Shown in pieces: positions 29,561-40,087 of a stretch of 64,000 bases of DNA (its first letter is position 1; each line of letters opens with the position of its first letter). This DNA comes from Chytridium lagenaria (lineage: Eukaryota; Chytridiomycota; Chytridiomycetes; Chytridiales; Chytridiaceae), in assembly GCA_025449115.1 (NCBI GenBank), contig JAHLKC010000067.1:62001-126000 (forward strand), written 5' to 3'. The position numbers and the translations under genes are program-made. The notes beneath the pieces are model-generated. The model searched no databases. It was not told where the DNA came from and saw nothing but the letters and a program-made list of their open reading frames with translations.

Positions 29561-30573
29561 TTGCTGGGCCGCAAGTTGGTTCTGCAACTGTTGTTGATTT
29601 AGCTGTTGTTGTTGAAGAACAGCTTGTAGGTTCCGTTGCTGTTGTTGTTGCTGTTGCTGCTGCTGCTGCTGTTGCTGATGTTGCTGTATGAACGAAGCGA
29701 CGAGAGAGTTATTTTGCATAGCTTGCTGCTGCTGCTGCTGTTGTTGCTGTTGCTGTTGTTGTTGCTGTTGTTGCTGTTGGTGTTGTTGCTGCTGCTGCTG
29801 TTGTTGCTGCTGCTGATGCTGTTGCTGCTGTCTTTGAAGAAGGGCTTGGAATTGCTGTTCAGTCACAGGCGGTAGGCTCGAAATAATCCTTTGCGCATTG
29901 ATCTGACTCAATTGTTGCAGCTCCGCAGGTCCCAGTCTCGGAGTGTTCGCCAAAGCCTGCGCAGCCGCAAGATTAGGCGACGTCCCAGATGCCACGGCCA
30001 ATCCAGCGGATTGCATAGGCGAGCCCATAGTTGCCGCGCTTTGCTGCATAAGCTTTGTCTGGAAATTCGTTATCTTGGCTTTCGCCACTGCCAGGTAAGA
30101 TTCCTACGTGCAAGTTAGTGGGGCCATAAAAAAATATAAACTAACTCGATTCGACCTGTTAACATCGTATATCTGAGATTCGATCTTTCCAGCGAGAAGC
30201 GTCGCGCTCGCCTCCGTCATGGTTGGGTTCGCCTTTTTACACATTTCAACACTACACAGACATGTCAACCCAAGGAGAACTGGAGAGCTACTTACAAAGC
30301 TTTTGAAACATTACTTCGATCTATTTCTTGCACAGGAGCCCCACCTCCAGCCATCAACAGGTTCTGCATCTGGGCCAACTGATTGGGTTGCATCGCACCA
30401 AGACCAGCAAGTCCGACAGCATTGTTCTGAGCCTGTTGCTGTAACTGCTGTAGTTGTTGCTGTTGTGCTTGTTGATGCTGTTGCTGTTGCTGCTGTTGTT
30501 GAGCAGCCATCTGCGCCTTGAGCAGTTGGGCAGCAAAGACGCTGTTCACATTGTTGTTATTCGGAAACTGCAT
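26599..30573 (-). CDS. Glutamine-rich Mediator tail subunit, Med15/Gal11-like
   Basis: Med15 is the Mediator tail subunit bound by many activators through an N-terminal KIX-type domain. ATG at 30573. After a short Gln-rich leader the KIX-like region reads VQEIDRSNVSKA, intron, VEMCKKANPTMTEASATLLA, GKIESQIYDVNRSNR, intron, ESYLAVAKAKITNF, close to the family pattern of Ala/Glu-Tyr helices. Then come about 400 residues dominated by poly-Gln, then TPENIVKLAMKLYESS, a Gln/Pro/Ala-rich middle with an AT-hook-like TAGAGRGRGRLTKQK, and a folded C-terminal part ending ALERIFS. Introns lie near 30256-30298, 30115-30152, 28315-28735 and 27133. The assignment rests on architecture and the KIX-like segment; other Q-rich coactivators remain possible. 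One shift lies near 28320. Confidence 0.6.
28790..29860 (-). repeat. Coding CAG/CAA (poly-Gln) microsatellite region
   Basis: On the plus strand long mixed runs of TTG/CTG triplets (CAA/CAG on the coding strand) encode Gln runs up to about 20, broken by His, Leu and Ala. A smaller block lies at about 30420-30515. Such regions change length easily and are prone to assembly error. Confidence 0.9.
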
Positions 30574-30674
30574 CCTTCTGTTGGATGGATTCTGGGTGAT
30601 GATAATAAAAGGGGTTACGCAAAATGAGCCCTCCTTTTTATACTGAGATTTCGTCCTAAATCGCCTTTGCCATC

Positions 30675-31733
30675 ATGCAGAGACTACGGGCGGTCGCGGC
30701 GTCAAGAGCAGCACACTGCGGACTCACTCGATTCACATCAGTATCGTCTCCTATCTCTTTGTATACGTACACAAAGCCTCATGCTGCTTTATTTCAATGT
30801 CAGATTCTACTTCTTTATGCCAACGGAAGAGATTTTTGGACTTGTTCGAGCAAGAGGTCAAGTCGCAACGACCTTAAAGACCTCAAAGACCATGGTCCCG
30901 TATCAACATACTCTGATCAAGAAAGAAGAGTCTCACACGATGAGGAAGAAGCCAATGCAAGGATCCGCCTTGGCAGGGCGGTTCGTACTCTCGAAGAAGA
31001 CATACCAAATTTCTTTGAGGGAGGCTTCTCGGACACCTCCATCTATCATCCATCGCTCGTCTTCAGAGACCCGTGCCACTCACAACTCTCCAACATTGTG
31101 ATCGAGGGTCGTTCAATCTACCTAGGCCTAGCGGTAATCTTGAGATGGATGATTCGAATTTACTACGGCTCAATTGATGTGGACATTGTCCGTCTCGTTC
31201 AATTTCGTGGGCCTTACGGTGGCGGCGGAGGTGACGGACCTTCATTGACATCTGTTAATTCTGTCGCTTCCTTACATATCATCAAGTGTCATGACCTTCA
31301 CCTTCATCTTCAACAATCACCATACTCCACCGGCATCCAGCAATTCACGTCAAACGCGCCATACCCCATCAACTCTACACAACTCCAACCCAGAGAATCT
31401 CGACTTCCGGAACAAGCCGGGGATGATCATTCTGTTCGTCTAATGGTTCGGTGGGTCTTTCAAGCCGTTCCTCGACACCAAATCATTCTTTCGAATTTCA
31501 ATCCATTAAGCATCAAACCTTCTGTGTTTGAGGGAGTTTTTGTCTATAAATTCGACGAGCAAGGCTTTATTGTTGAGCATGTGCTTCAAAGTGTTTATCC
31601 GTGCCCCCGTTGCTTGCCATGGCCCGATGGTGGTATAGGGGCAGCGCGCCAACAGAGGGGGGCGCCGAAGTTCCAACTTGATTTGTGTAATAATAGTTTT
31701 CTCGAGGAGGTTGGCTTCCCTCAGGTTGCTTAA
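30675..31733 (+). CDS. DUF2358 (C6orf136-like) protein, probably mitochondrial
   Basis: An intact 352-residue ORF from ATG 30675. The Arg/Ala/Ser-rich start (MQRLRAVAASRAAHCGLTRF) looks like a mitochondrial targeting peptide. The DUF2358/NTF2-like fold is seen in ALEEDIPNFFEGG-type text (RTLEEDIPNFFEGGFSD), SIYHPSLVFRDP, YLGLAVILRWMIRIYYG, then after a low-complexity insert VRWVFQAVPRHQI and FEGVFVYKFDEQGFIVEHV. Human C6orf136 and plant DUF2358 proteins share this order. No enzymatic role is established. The start lies about 100 bp from the Med15-like ATG, so the two genes share a divergent promoter. No frame break is needed. Confidence 0.75.
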   Translation: MQRLRAVAASRAAHCGLTRFTSVSSPISLYTYTKPHAALFQCQILLLYANGRDFWTCSSKRSSRNDLKDLKDHGPVSTYSDQERRVSHDEEEANARIRLGRAVRTLEEDIPNFFEGGFSDTSIYHPSLVFRDPCHSQLSNIVIEGRSIYLGLAVILRWMIRIYYGSIDVDIVRLVQFRGPYGGGGGDGPSLTSVNSVASLHIIKCHDLHLHLQQSPYSTGIQQFTSNAPYPINSTQLQPRESRLPEQAGDDHSVRLMVRWVFQAVPRHQIILSNFNPLSIKPSVFEGVFVYKFDEQGFIVEHVLQSVYPCPRCLPWPDGGIGAARQQRGAPKFQLDLCNNSFLEEVGFPQVA

Positions 31734-32150
31734 TGGGCTCACATGTATTTTAATAGATCTTTCTTGCTTCGCGAAAGCTTCGTAGTTCTAAGTTATTTCA
31801 TAAAAGAATGTGAATTTCTTTCTTATGCTAAAATGATAAAAAAAAAAAAAGCTTTACTACAAGAAGGTTTCCTCATACATAGAAGGTGACATAAACAATA
31901 AAAGCGACGTGGAAGTGAAGGGGATGGTTGGTGGAGAAGGAATGCTCCTCCGCATAAATAAGTATTAAACATGGGTTTATGGCATTGAATCCAGCAATAG
32001 AAAATGAAAAAGAATATGCACGTAAGAGGGGCGAAGGGGAAGGATATTCACTCCGAGAAAAAATAGATCAAGTGAGTGTAGATATTAAGTCAAAGTTCTG
32101 CAAAACAAATATTAGAAGGTCATTTATCATTTAAAACATTAAAAGAAAAA
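31734..32150. other. Convergent spacer
   Basis: Holds the 3' UTRs of the DUF2358 gene and of the secreted Cys-rich gene. A 13-base A run lies at about 31839. If the Cys-rich gene has a third exon, its end (GAA CTT TGA) falls at about 32090-32097. Nothing else seen. Confidence 0.45.
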
Positions 32151-32589
32151 TTACTGACCAATCTCCATATCCTCGCATCGTTGAAATGCGCAAGTTGTGC
32201 AATTTTGCGGGTAGTAGACACATCTCCTTCCAAACTTGCAGTTGAGCATACACCGAGTTGGCATAATGTTGAGACATGATATGCAGGATGGCGAAGGTTC
32301 GACAATTACTGATGCTGTTGCTGGTTGGGAGTCGACTCCAGAGCCTGAATCAACCGCTTTTTCAAAGCTGCCGCTGCTACTCCCGTGGCCAGCAGCATCT
32401 GTGGCTAATCAACGGCAAATTTAGAAACAAGTTCTTCAGCTTTCAAGTTAAGCAAGAGCAGGCCGTTCCTCCCTGCTCCTGAGCTCATCCTCTCATTTTC
32501 TCCCATTTAATTAAATCATTCTCACCTTTACCAATGACCTGTGAGGCCAAAAGGACGATGATGGTCAGAATGTGATGGCTGAAAAGCAT
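32151..32589 (-). CDS. Small secreted Cys-rich protein, Opy2-like domain (copy 2)
   Basis: ATG at 32589 gives a signal peptide MLFSHHILTIIVLLASQVIG. Exon 1 (32526-32589) joins exon 2 (32151-32398) through a 127-nt GT-AG intron, phase 1, restoring GAT for Asp. After a Gly/Ser/Thr spacer comes the eight-Cys block SCISCLNIMPTRC, NCKFGRRCVYYPQNC and TTCAFQRCE. Spacing is CX2C-X7-C-X3-C-X5-C-X6-C-X2-C-X4-C, nearly that of the gene at 1779-2182. Text such as CLN, CVY and NCT is also shared, so the two are homologous. The mature protein is only about 80 residues with no membrane helix. The pattern resembles the Opy2 extracellular domain. The stop could be at 32151 or after a small third exon. Confidence 0.75.
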
Positions 32590-32833
32590 GGTTGCTGTTG
32601 TTGTGTGGATTTGTGTGTCACTCTATTTGGAAGGCTCTTAAAAGTGACTGGAGAATGTGGGATTGATGACGGGCTTCTATCCTTCACCCGCGGCCTGGTA
32701 CGCGAAATCAACAAACAGCAAGCGATAACGGACAGGAAAGAATGACCCCTCAATATCACCAAATTAGAAAAGGAAAACGTTCATTTTTCGGTCGCATTTA
32801 TCGCGTGCCTATACGCTTGAGCGATTTATTTTA

Positions 32834-33559
32834 TTACTTCCTTTTCAACAACGAGCTCATCAAATCCACCTTTGCAACACGTTTCGGGCATCGATACGTA
32901 AGGCTAATCCTCGTCTTCTGCCTCTCCATCACCACCTGATCATCTTTTCCCAAGCCAGCTTCTTCCCAATTCGCAATCCTCCCCTTCTGCAATTCATCCG
33001 CTGTATTCTCTTCAATTCCATGAAGATGAGATGTATAAGCTTGTTCCGTCAACACCAGCAGACTTCTAGGCTGCAACACCAACGAACAAACGCGAACGTC
33101 CTGTTGTCCAAGATGATGTTTGAATAAATCCAACACGGTATATTCACCCAACGATATCGTTGCAACCGTGGGGAGGTATGCAGGTCCGTCGTCATGTGGC
33201 ATGATGCCTTGTCCAGGAGCATACTCGTTGACAAGCACATGGTTCGGTTTCCTTGGTCGTCTTCCCGTTGTTTCGTCCATTGGCTCCGCCATTAATCCAG
33301 TTTCTTCAATTCTCACAGCTTGCTCCTCTAACCACCCCGGCAACTTCTCGGGAAGAGCCACCCCGTTCTTACCCGCCGGGGTACATCCCCAATTCTGCAG
33401 CCTTCTGTTTCGAAGAACAGTCCATTTGGGTAGCGGGGCAGAGTTGACGGATTGTATTAGTTGAGATTCTTGAGCAGGTGTGATAAAGTCGGGAATGTAG
33501 TATATGTGCGGCGGTGCGTTGGGGAGAAGGTATTGGTCGAGTTCGGATGTTGCAAGCAT
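32834..33559 (-). CDS. ALKBH6-like 2-oxoglutarate/Fe(II) dioxygenase
   Basis: An uninterrupted 241-residue ORF from ATG 33559. AlkB homologues are Fe(II)/2OG oxygenases; ALKBH6 is a poorly understood member linked to nucleic-acid handling in nucleus and cytosol. Landmarks are DFITPAQESQLIQSV, LPKWTVLRNRRLQNWG, PNHVLVNEYAPGQGIMPH with the HxD pair (MPHDDGP), TISLGEYTVLDL, SHLHGIEE holding the distal His, and RISLTYRCPKRV with the 2OG-binding Arg. Length and order match the family well. Divergent from the small gene at 33749 with less than 200 bp between. Confidence 0.9.
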   Translation of the reverse strand: MLATSELDQYLLPNAPPHIYYIPDFITPAQESQLIQSVNSAPLPKWTVLRNRRLQNWGCTPAGKNGVALPEKLPGWLEEQAVRIEETGLMAEPMDETTGRRPRKPNHVLVNEYAPGQGIMPHDDGPAYLPTVATISLGEYTVLDLFKHHLGQQDVRVCSLVLQPRSLLVLTEQAYTSHLHGIEENTADELQKGRIANWEEAGLGKDDQVVMERQKTRISLTYRCPKRVAKVDLMSSLLKRK

Positions 33560-33748
33560 GGTTGGATGGATGGATTTTGATCAAGTTATTTATTTTTGGA
33601 GCCAGTCAGAAATGGGCGATGCGGCATAAACACATGCGGAATCAACAGAGGCTGAAGAAGTTCCATTCCCCCTTCGACAGACGATATATAAAGCGGGATG
33701 CAATATTTCTTATCTTCATCTTATCATTAGCCATCTAAATTATCAGAG

Positions 33749-34102
33749 ATGATTGATGGTCTGTACGCGTTCAATGCGTCGAAATTGAGGATCGACAACG
33801 TCCCAAATAACGTTCCCAGTACCTTACAAGGCACACGTCCTCCCCAACTCCGCATCGACTCCAACCCCTCAACGCTATCCGTTCAACGAAGTCATTCCTC
33901 AATGCTTTCCCCGTCTCCACCGCCGATGACAGCCCAATCTCCATCATCAAGTCTCTTTGGGTCACTCTTTGCGCGTTCCCCAATGGTACATACACCGCAA
34001 TCTTCGCTGATAGCATTTAGTGGACAACCCAGTGCGCTACAGATTCAACGGTCTTTGGATTCTGATGCTGCTGGGTTGATGATTCTGCCAAATTGTATTT
34101 GA
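33749..34102 (+). CDS. Small hypothetical protein starting MIDGLYAF
   Basis: ATG at 33749 opens a continuous 117-residue ORF, MIDGLYAFNASKLRIDNVPN, rich in Ser and Pro afterwards (SPSPPPMTAQSPSSSLFGSL). A TATA-like tatataaag lies about 60 bp upstream (33684). No signal peptide or known domain. Its first eight residues almost match those of the genes at 10209 (minus) and 12416 (minus), and the shared start is its only family link. Coding potential is moderate because composition is low-complexity. Confidence 0.5.
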   Translation: MIDGLYAFNASKLRIDNVPNNVPSTLQGTRPPQLRIDSNPSTLSVQRSHSSMLSPSPPPMTAQSPSSSLFGSLFARSPMVHTPQSSLIAFSGQPSALQIQRSLDSDAAGLMILPNCI

Positions 34103-34331
34103 TAATCTGGCAAAATCGTATAAAACGCTGGTAACGAACGCTTCATTAAAGCAATCCTGGTCAGTCAGGAGGCATTTACCTAAATGCACACCGGTATCAA
34201 CGTCAATAAAAATACCCTAAGGAACACCTATATTTGTGTATGATAAAATGAAAATTCCAATTATGCCTTCAAACGTGAACACGCGTAAACCGAAAAAGAA
34301 AAGGCCAGAAGAGTCAAAATGCCAATGTTAT

Positions 34332-36572
34332 CTAAAGTCGAAGAAACTCCACCCTCACATTGGCCCCATCCTTTGCCTTCCCTTTCTTATCCCCTCCAAG
34401 CTTCCCGCCCCGCTCAACCACATTCGCCATAATCGTCTTCCCCTTCTTGCCCTTGCCCTTCATCGTCGCCGCTTCGGCAACAGACCCCTTCCCTCTCTTC
34501 GAATCCGCAACAAATGTCACATTCTTCTGCTTCATCAAATCCTGCAGCGCCTTTTCTTTGGTCATGCCAACCTTAATACCTGCAGCCGCCATGCCCACCT
34601 CCCTCGCCTTCCTCGTACGTTCCTTTTCAATTTTCTCCTTCTTATGAATCTTTTTGTTGCGAAGACGTTCCTTTTTTGCGGTCTTGCGTCGTCATCTCCG
34701 ACTTTGATTTTGGGGCACCGCCTTCATAGACTTCCTCCGGAGCCGCGAGGGTGGCGTCTGCAACGGAGGCTGGTATAATTTCTTCAACGGTGAGAGCAGG
34801 GACGGACGGTGCAGCGATGATCTCAAGTTCCACACGGGGAGCGTTTGGCGCGTATTGGTAATTAGCGAGTGCATCAAGGTTTGTGCAAAGATCGGTGAAG
34901 AGGGTATCAATCTCCTTATGTGCAGCATCCACGGCCTCCTGTCTTGCAGATTTAATGGGAGCTTTTGAATTCTTGGATAAATAGTCTCCTTCGTAGATCT
35001 CAGCAAGGGATTTTGAGCTTTTGTTTTCGTCAATAATGTCGCGACGGTTAGGATCAAAGGTTTTCTCTTTAACGGGGATCTTGCGCTCAACATCGTCAAA
35101 GAGACTGTCTTTAATTCTCGAGCGGATCATGTCTTCGAGCGTTGCAGTCGTTTCCTCGGTGACCACAGGTGTAGGTCGGGATGCATGCTCAACCTCCAAG
35201 TTCTCCTCCAAAAGCGAGTTGAGAGGCCGTGCTTTTGAGCTGACTTCTCCCTTGAGAGCCCAAGGCTTCTCAGCAATCATCTCTTCTTCAATATCCTCAA
35301 TCTGCTTAGACAACATCGCCTGTTGACGTTCGAAAGGCGATAATCCAACAGTCTCAGGGTCCTCATCTTCCTCGAGGTCGAAAATGCTTTGATTTTTCTT
35401 CTTTGGTGAGCCGTCTTCGTCACCAATGAAACCGTAATCGTCGTCGTCATCTTCAATGCCTTCCGCGGAAGCTGGATCATCCTTCCTGAATCTCTTTTCT
35501 TGGACTTTATCGTTGAATTTAACACCGTGTGCAGCCGCTGCGGGTCGTAGTCTTCGTATTGTCCATAGTTATTTCTCTTCGCGGGAGGTGCAAAGAAATC
35601 TTCGTATCGAATCTCTGCCAGAATTCCAACACGTCAAAATAGGGTCTTCGGCCATTAAAACAAAAAAAGCGAACCATTAGCGTTCATTTCATCCTCCTCG
35701 TCACTTCCATCAAGCTCGTCAGGATCCAATCCCAAGTAACCTTCAAAGCAGTTAAAACCCACGAAAAAATTCAAGCAACTACCTTCTCCAAGACTCCATT
35801 CGTCCACCTCATCCTGTTTACCAGTCTCCCTCTTCATATCTTTCGCCTCTCCCATCTCTGCAAATCGTTCCATCTCTGCTAAGGAAAAAAACTCATCATC
35901 GAGCGGTGTCCACCTCCCGCGCGAGGTTGAGCAGGAGTATCATCTTGACCCTTTGCGTCCAATGTTCATCATCACTTCACATCCTCTCCCATATCCTCTT
36001 CCTCCTCTTCATCTCCCATATCCTCTTCCTCCTCTCCATCGACATCTTCATCCATCTCGAGTCCTTCGTCCTCCATCTCATCCAAATCAGCATCCTCTTC
36101 AAATTTCCTCATCCATCTCCCCATCCATCTCCTCATCCATCGACCCTTCATCATCCTCAAACGCCCTCTTCCGCGACGTTTTATCCCCTCCATCCTCCGG
36201 AAACATTTTATCCATCTCCCCCTTTAAATGTTCCATCATTGGTATATTCTGTAACTGAATCTGCTCCCACACCTGTTCCAAATCAAACCCTTCAACATGA
36301 AGTTTATCGAGTGGACTCATCCCATGCGGCTCAAACTTTTTTGCTGCAAGTGAAGGGTTAGATTGTGACGAAGGATCCCGGCGCAAACCAAAGTCGAACA
36401 TCCATTTTGAAGCGGATAACAGACGTTGCGATACAGCTTCATCGGGGATCAAGAAGAGTTCGGGTTTGCCGAGAATTTGATCAGATAGTACTGATAGAGG
36501 GTTTTCGGGGGTGGGTGCCTTCTTCTTTGGCGTTAATGCCTTCTTCAGTTGTTGAGCCTTCTTCGAAACCAT
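34332..36572 (-). CDS. MPP10: U3 snoRNP component Mpp10
   Basis: Mpp10 works with Imp3 and Imp4 in the U3 small subunit processome during 18S rRNA maturation in the nucleolus. ATG at 36572 (MVSKKAQQLKKALTPKKKAP). The N-terminal part has FGLRRDPSSQSNPSL and a long Asp/Glu-rich region with DLDEMEDEGLEMDED. The conserved core reads IRYEDFFAPP, LSPFERQQAMLSKQIE, EKPWALKGEVSSKARPLNSL, PVVTEETTATLEDMI, SLAEIYEGDYL and LCTNLDALANYQYAPNAP. It ends with a basic tail to 34332. The order matches the family. Short introns and single-base shifts (around 36110, 35910, 35560, 35330, 34660) divide the ORF. The identification is firm despite this. Confidence 0.88.
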
Positions 36573-36805
36573 TATGTTTTTGATGGTGTTTGAAAGAAGA
36601 AAAAAAAAAGTTGCGGACGTGACAATTTTAGACCAACAAACTTATGTTGTTGTTTTGGTTCATTGATTATAAAATAATATGAAGATCAGGGGTTTTGCGT
36701 ATACAGAGAAGGACGCAAATAGGTAGAGAAGTAAAGAATAAAAAGAAGGTATTCTCACTGCAAGAGGCAGAACGCGGAAAAGTAGAATAGAAAAAGGAGG
36801 CACTA

Positions 36806-38258
36806 TCATTTGGAGAGGTTAATAAATCCAAGTTCAACCTGCACTTGAGTGCCAGTCATTAGCGGCGGGTACTTTTTAACATTCTCCTCAGTCGCGAACC
36901 TCTCAAGCGGCTTAAGCTCATTGTCTGACGCAATGTGGAAGAAAAGAGTGGACGAAATTCTCCACAGAGGTCTGTTCTTAGCCTTTTGGGCTTCAATGGC
37001 CTGAAAGCATAAGAAAACAAAGATTATTAGAGACCAAATACAATTGAGGAAAAAAATGCTAGTACGTACCTTTAGAGTGGACGGAACAATAACGACTTCG
37101 TGGAAACCAGCGACAACCTGTCCACCGGTTAGGTATTCCATCTGCTTACCCGCCTGGACGAGCAGGCAGCCATCAGGAACCCTGGCAAGCATCTTCTTTC
37201 CATCCTTAGTCCAAATGTGAAGACCAGGGAATCGAGACTTTCCATGGATGGTAAGGAAGTTCAAATCGCTAAATTTAAAACGTTAACATAATTACTTTAA
37301 GAGTATTTTCAGGAAGCAGAGATAACGATATATAAAAAAACTCACGTGTGGAATCCAGCAAGAACAGTGTCAACCTTCCGTACTTGGAAAGATCACTTCC
37401 GGTGGGAGCGAGAAGGTGAGGTCCGTACTTTGCCATCTTAGAGAAGGTGTCCTGAGGAGGTCAAATCCAACGGCGAGCATCTGGGAGAGCACGTCCACAC
37501 CGTCGTGAAGGAGTTTACCCCAGCCATTCATAAGACCCTCCCATTGGGGGAAAGCTTCGTAGATATATTAGCGCTATAAAAAACTATAAAGCGTATCATT
37601 ACCTTTAGGAATAACGGGATCGGCGTTAAGCTGGGGGAACTTTGTGGTTTCAGGGATTTCTCCAATACGCCAGAAGAATCTGCAGTTTGATTAGAATGGT
37701 TAATTCAATTGAAACAAAATATTCTCACCTCCACTTGGGATCGGGTCCGTTGAAATCAAAAGGCTTCTCCTCCTCAGCCATCTATAGAGAGCACACAACA
37801 TCAGAAATGCGTTCGGACGTCTATACAAAAGTGATCATACCTTTTTAACTCTCTCCAAGCAATCATCGTCCCTTCCACACCTGGGAACCTCAGTAAGCTC
37901 AGGCGTAGCTCCAATCTGGTAACCAAGTTCCGGGTGAATGTCGGGAAGTGTCGCCTCGGCGCTTTGATCAAAATAGTCTTCCATCAAATCAAGGAAGTTG
38001 GAGTTGTAGTCTTCACTGACCCTGGGATCTTTGATGCACAAAGCAGAGTACTTTTCGAGAGTCTCAGCTGCCTGTCATCAATGGCTCCATTAGAATTCTG
38101 GACATGTGACGCTGAGATGCAGAGTCGTTCTGACTAGAATGCAATACTGGACCCACCTTTTTGCATTCTGCAATGGCCTCTGCGGACGTCGGGTCCTTGA
38201 GGAAGGCAGAGATGTCGATAACGGGGATGTTAAGATCCGGGGAAACGACGGCAGGCAT
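36806..38258 (-). CDS. 2OG-Fe(II) dioxygenase, isopenicillin-N-synthase-like
   Basis: ATG at 38258 (MPAVVSPDLNIPVIDISAFL); an in-frame upstream ATG at 38300 is also possible. The exons read LEKYSALCIKDPRVSEDYN, FLDLMEDYFDQ, MAEEEKPFDFNGPDPKWR, FFWRIGEIP, LMNGWGKLLHDGVDVLSQML, LAGFHT, then DLNFLTIHGKSRFPGLHIW. The HTD across the intron (about 37265-37345) is the HxD iron pair; GFHEVVI supplies the distal His, and KSRFPG a likely 2OG contact. Eukaryotes have many such soluble oxygenases of unknown substrate, often annotated as clavaminate synthase-like; no biosynthetic cluster surrounds it. There are several 40-90 nt introns and at least one base shift near 37400. Substrate unknown. Confidence 0.82.
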
Positions 38259-38514
38259 GCTTAGATGTTCAAAAAGAAAAAGAGTTTTTCTTCCATGCAT
38301 GACATTGTGCCGCTTTAGCCTAATTAGGCCAAAACTGCGTTACAAAAGATAAGGAACTAAAAGATGCTGGTCAGATTCCTTAAAAGAAAGAGTCACGTTA
38401 ATAATTGGATACGCGTACACTGCAGATAAATCTCGAAACTTAAACAGCAAACAGCGAGTACAATGGGAGGAAAAGAACGCAACGCCTTGTAAGCATAACG
38501 GATATATAAATTAT

Positions 38515-39438
38515 TTAATAGTTTTGGTTCATCGGAGCCCCTCCACCCTCCTTGATTTGACGCAGCAACAGTTGTATCAAACTGAGCTTGGCCAACAACA
38601 TCTTCAACGCAGAAATCACAATCTCCTTAGGGTCCATCACCCCAGTCCCCTCTACCGTGAAATAAAACCGATTCGGTTTCGCATTATAATCAAAAGGCTG
38701 ATCTGGGCTCGGTTCAGGTTCCTTTGCTCCGTTTGGTCCAACCGGCCATTCTTCCTTCACATCACTCTCCACCCAGTAAGTTGTATGTCTCAACCGATTA
38801 TGCGGGTCATATTCAAACGACACAGCTGAGCAGGGACTCCATTTTGCATGTTCTTTTGCAGTTCCCTTTTTGGCAATGCAACGGACTTTGATTTCTTGAC
38901 CGCGTCGAAGTTTTACGAGAACAACACCAGAGTCGTCATCATCTCGGAAGATTGGGCGGATCTGTTCATGGGAGCTAAGGAGATCTCGGGCAGTGACATC
39001 ACGGTTTCGGTCTGAATCGCAGCGGACGTGGAGAGTTAGTTCGACGGAGCAGAGAGAGCAGTATTGGGTGCATGTGCAGTCACGGGTATAGATGATGTTA
39101 GAGAGGTCGTTGGAGTGTAGAGGGATGAGGCCGAGACGGTGGGCGATGAATTCATCAATTAACACAGTCTTTCAAGAAACGGTCAGAATGCAAGACTTCA
39201 TGGGCATATGAGAATGAGATGAGGGTGGTATGAGTTCTTACCGAGTTCTCCTCAATCTCAACCAAGTCAATGGCCATAGTTGGCACCTCAGCAAGCATAA
39301 TTCTACGCAGCGCATTGGCGACAGAGATGTCCGTATTGGATAAATGAAAGAGATGGATGGCTCTTCCTTGTCTATCCTCTCGATAGTGACCTGAGGCCCG
39401 GTGTCGTTGAACTGGATGTGCGAAGCGTCGATGTCCAT
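38515..39438 (-). CDS. RPB3: RNA polymerase II subunit RPB3
   Basis: Rpb3 forms the alpha-like heterodimer with Rpb11 at the base of RNA polymerase II assembly. ATG at 39438 ([20 protein letters not shown]). The alpha N-terminal motif is seen as [20 protein letters not shown] and [13 protein letters not shown] after a one-base shift near 39345; an intron near 39180-39240 precedes [16 protein letters not shown]. The zinc-binding cysteines follow in [14 protein letters not shown], then [20 protein letters not shown] and [14 protein letters not shown]. Length (about 290) and order fit the fungal family. The C-terminus is MNQNY. Confidence 0.92.
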
Positions 39439-39584
39439 TTCTGAAGTTTGGAGAACTACAAATTTTGAGTAGAGGTGCAGATGTTGAATCTTACCCAATA
39501 TAGCCAGGAGGAGGATCGAGGCGAGATTGAGAAAATACGAAGCAACATCTGGTCACATTTTGGGACACTGTGTAAGTTTCGGCA

Positions 39585-40087
39585 TTACAAGCAACGCTGG
39601 TTGGTGAAGATGTGCTTGATGTAGCGACGATTGTGGGCAATGGAGATGGCTTTTCGCTGAATTCCACGGTTGCGCAGGGCGTCAGCAGCTTTTCGCAGGA
39701 CAAAGGCAGTTTTTGTGTCTTGCAAGGGCTTTTTTTTGAGAAAATGATGGTGTTGGATAAAGGTGAGTATTAGTGTTATTATTATTTTTGTTCCTTTCCA
39801 GTTTTAAGTCTGCTTTAACATGATGATTATCTTACCCACGGAAACCGTTGACAACGAAACCGACAACCAGATCCAGTAAACCATTCGAAGCAAGGAATTC
39901 TCGCAAAGCGCTGTTACATTCATATTAAGCTCATAGTCTTCGCACCCTCGCCGATTATTAAGTTCTCTTGCTAATATTGTCTCGTTTTTCCTTAGCGATA
40001 AGATTTCGGTGCTTGACAAAGGACGCGTCGTCCAATTTGATCGCCGTTGGTTACTTTGCCGGAAATGGCTTGGATGGCGGCGGACAT
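39585..40087 (-). CDS. Unidentified small protein, multi-exon
   Basis: ATG at 40087 gives MSAAIQAISGKVTNG, and with base shifts continues as IKLDDASFVKHRNLIAKEKR, DNISKRELNNRRGCEDYEL, and (in a further frame) LREFLASNGLLDLVVGFVVN before a GTAAGA donor near 39835. The last exon reads FVLRKAADALRNRGIQRKAI and SIAHNRRYIKHIFTNQRCL with TAA at 39585. The basic amphipathic ending and the RPB3 neighbour give no family. The exon chain is a guess; the last exon is the best supported part. I do not recognise it. Confidence 0.4.

Noticed and set aside
29636..29875. Poly-Leu ORF on the plus strand
   Set aside because: It is the antisense of CAG/CAA codons in the Med15-like gene.
33749..34102. Antisense ORF at 33771-34016 as the true gene
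   Set aside because: Its text is unlike any family and the plus-strand ORF has the better start and upstream TATA-like element.
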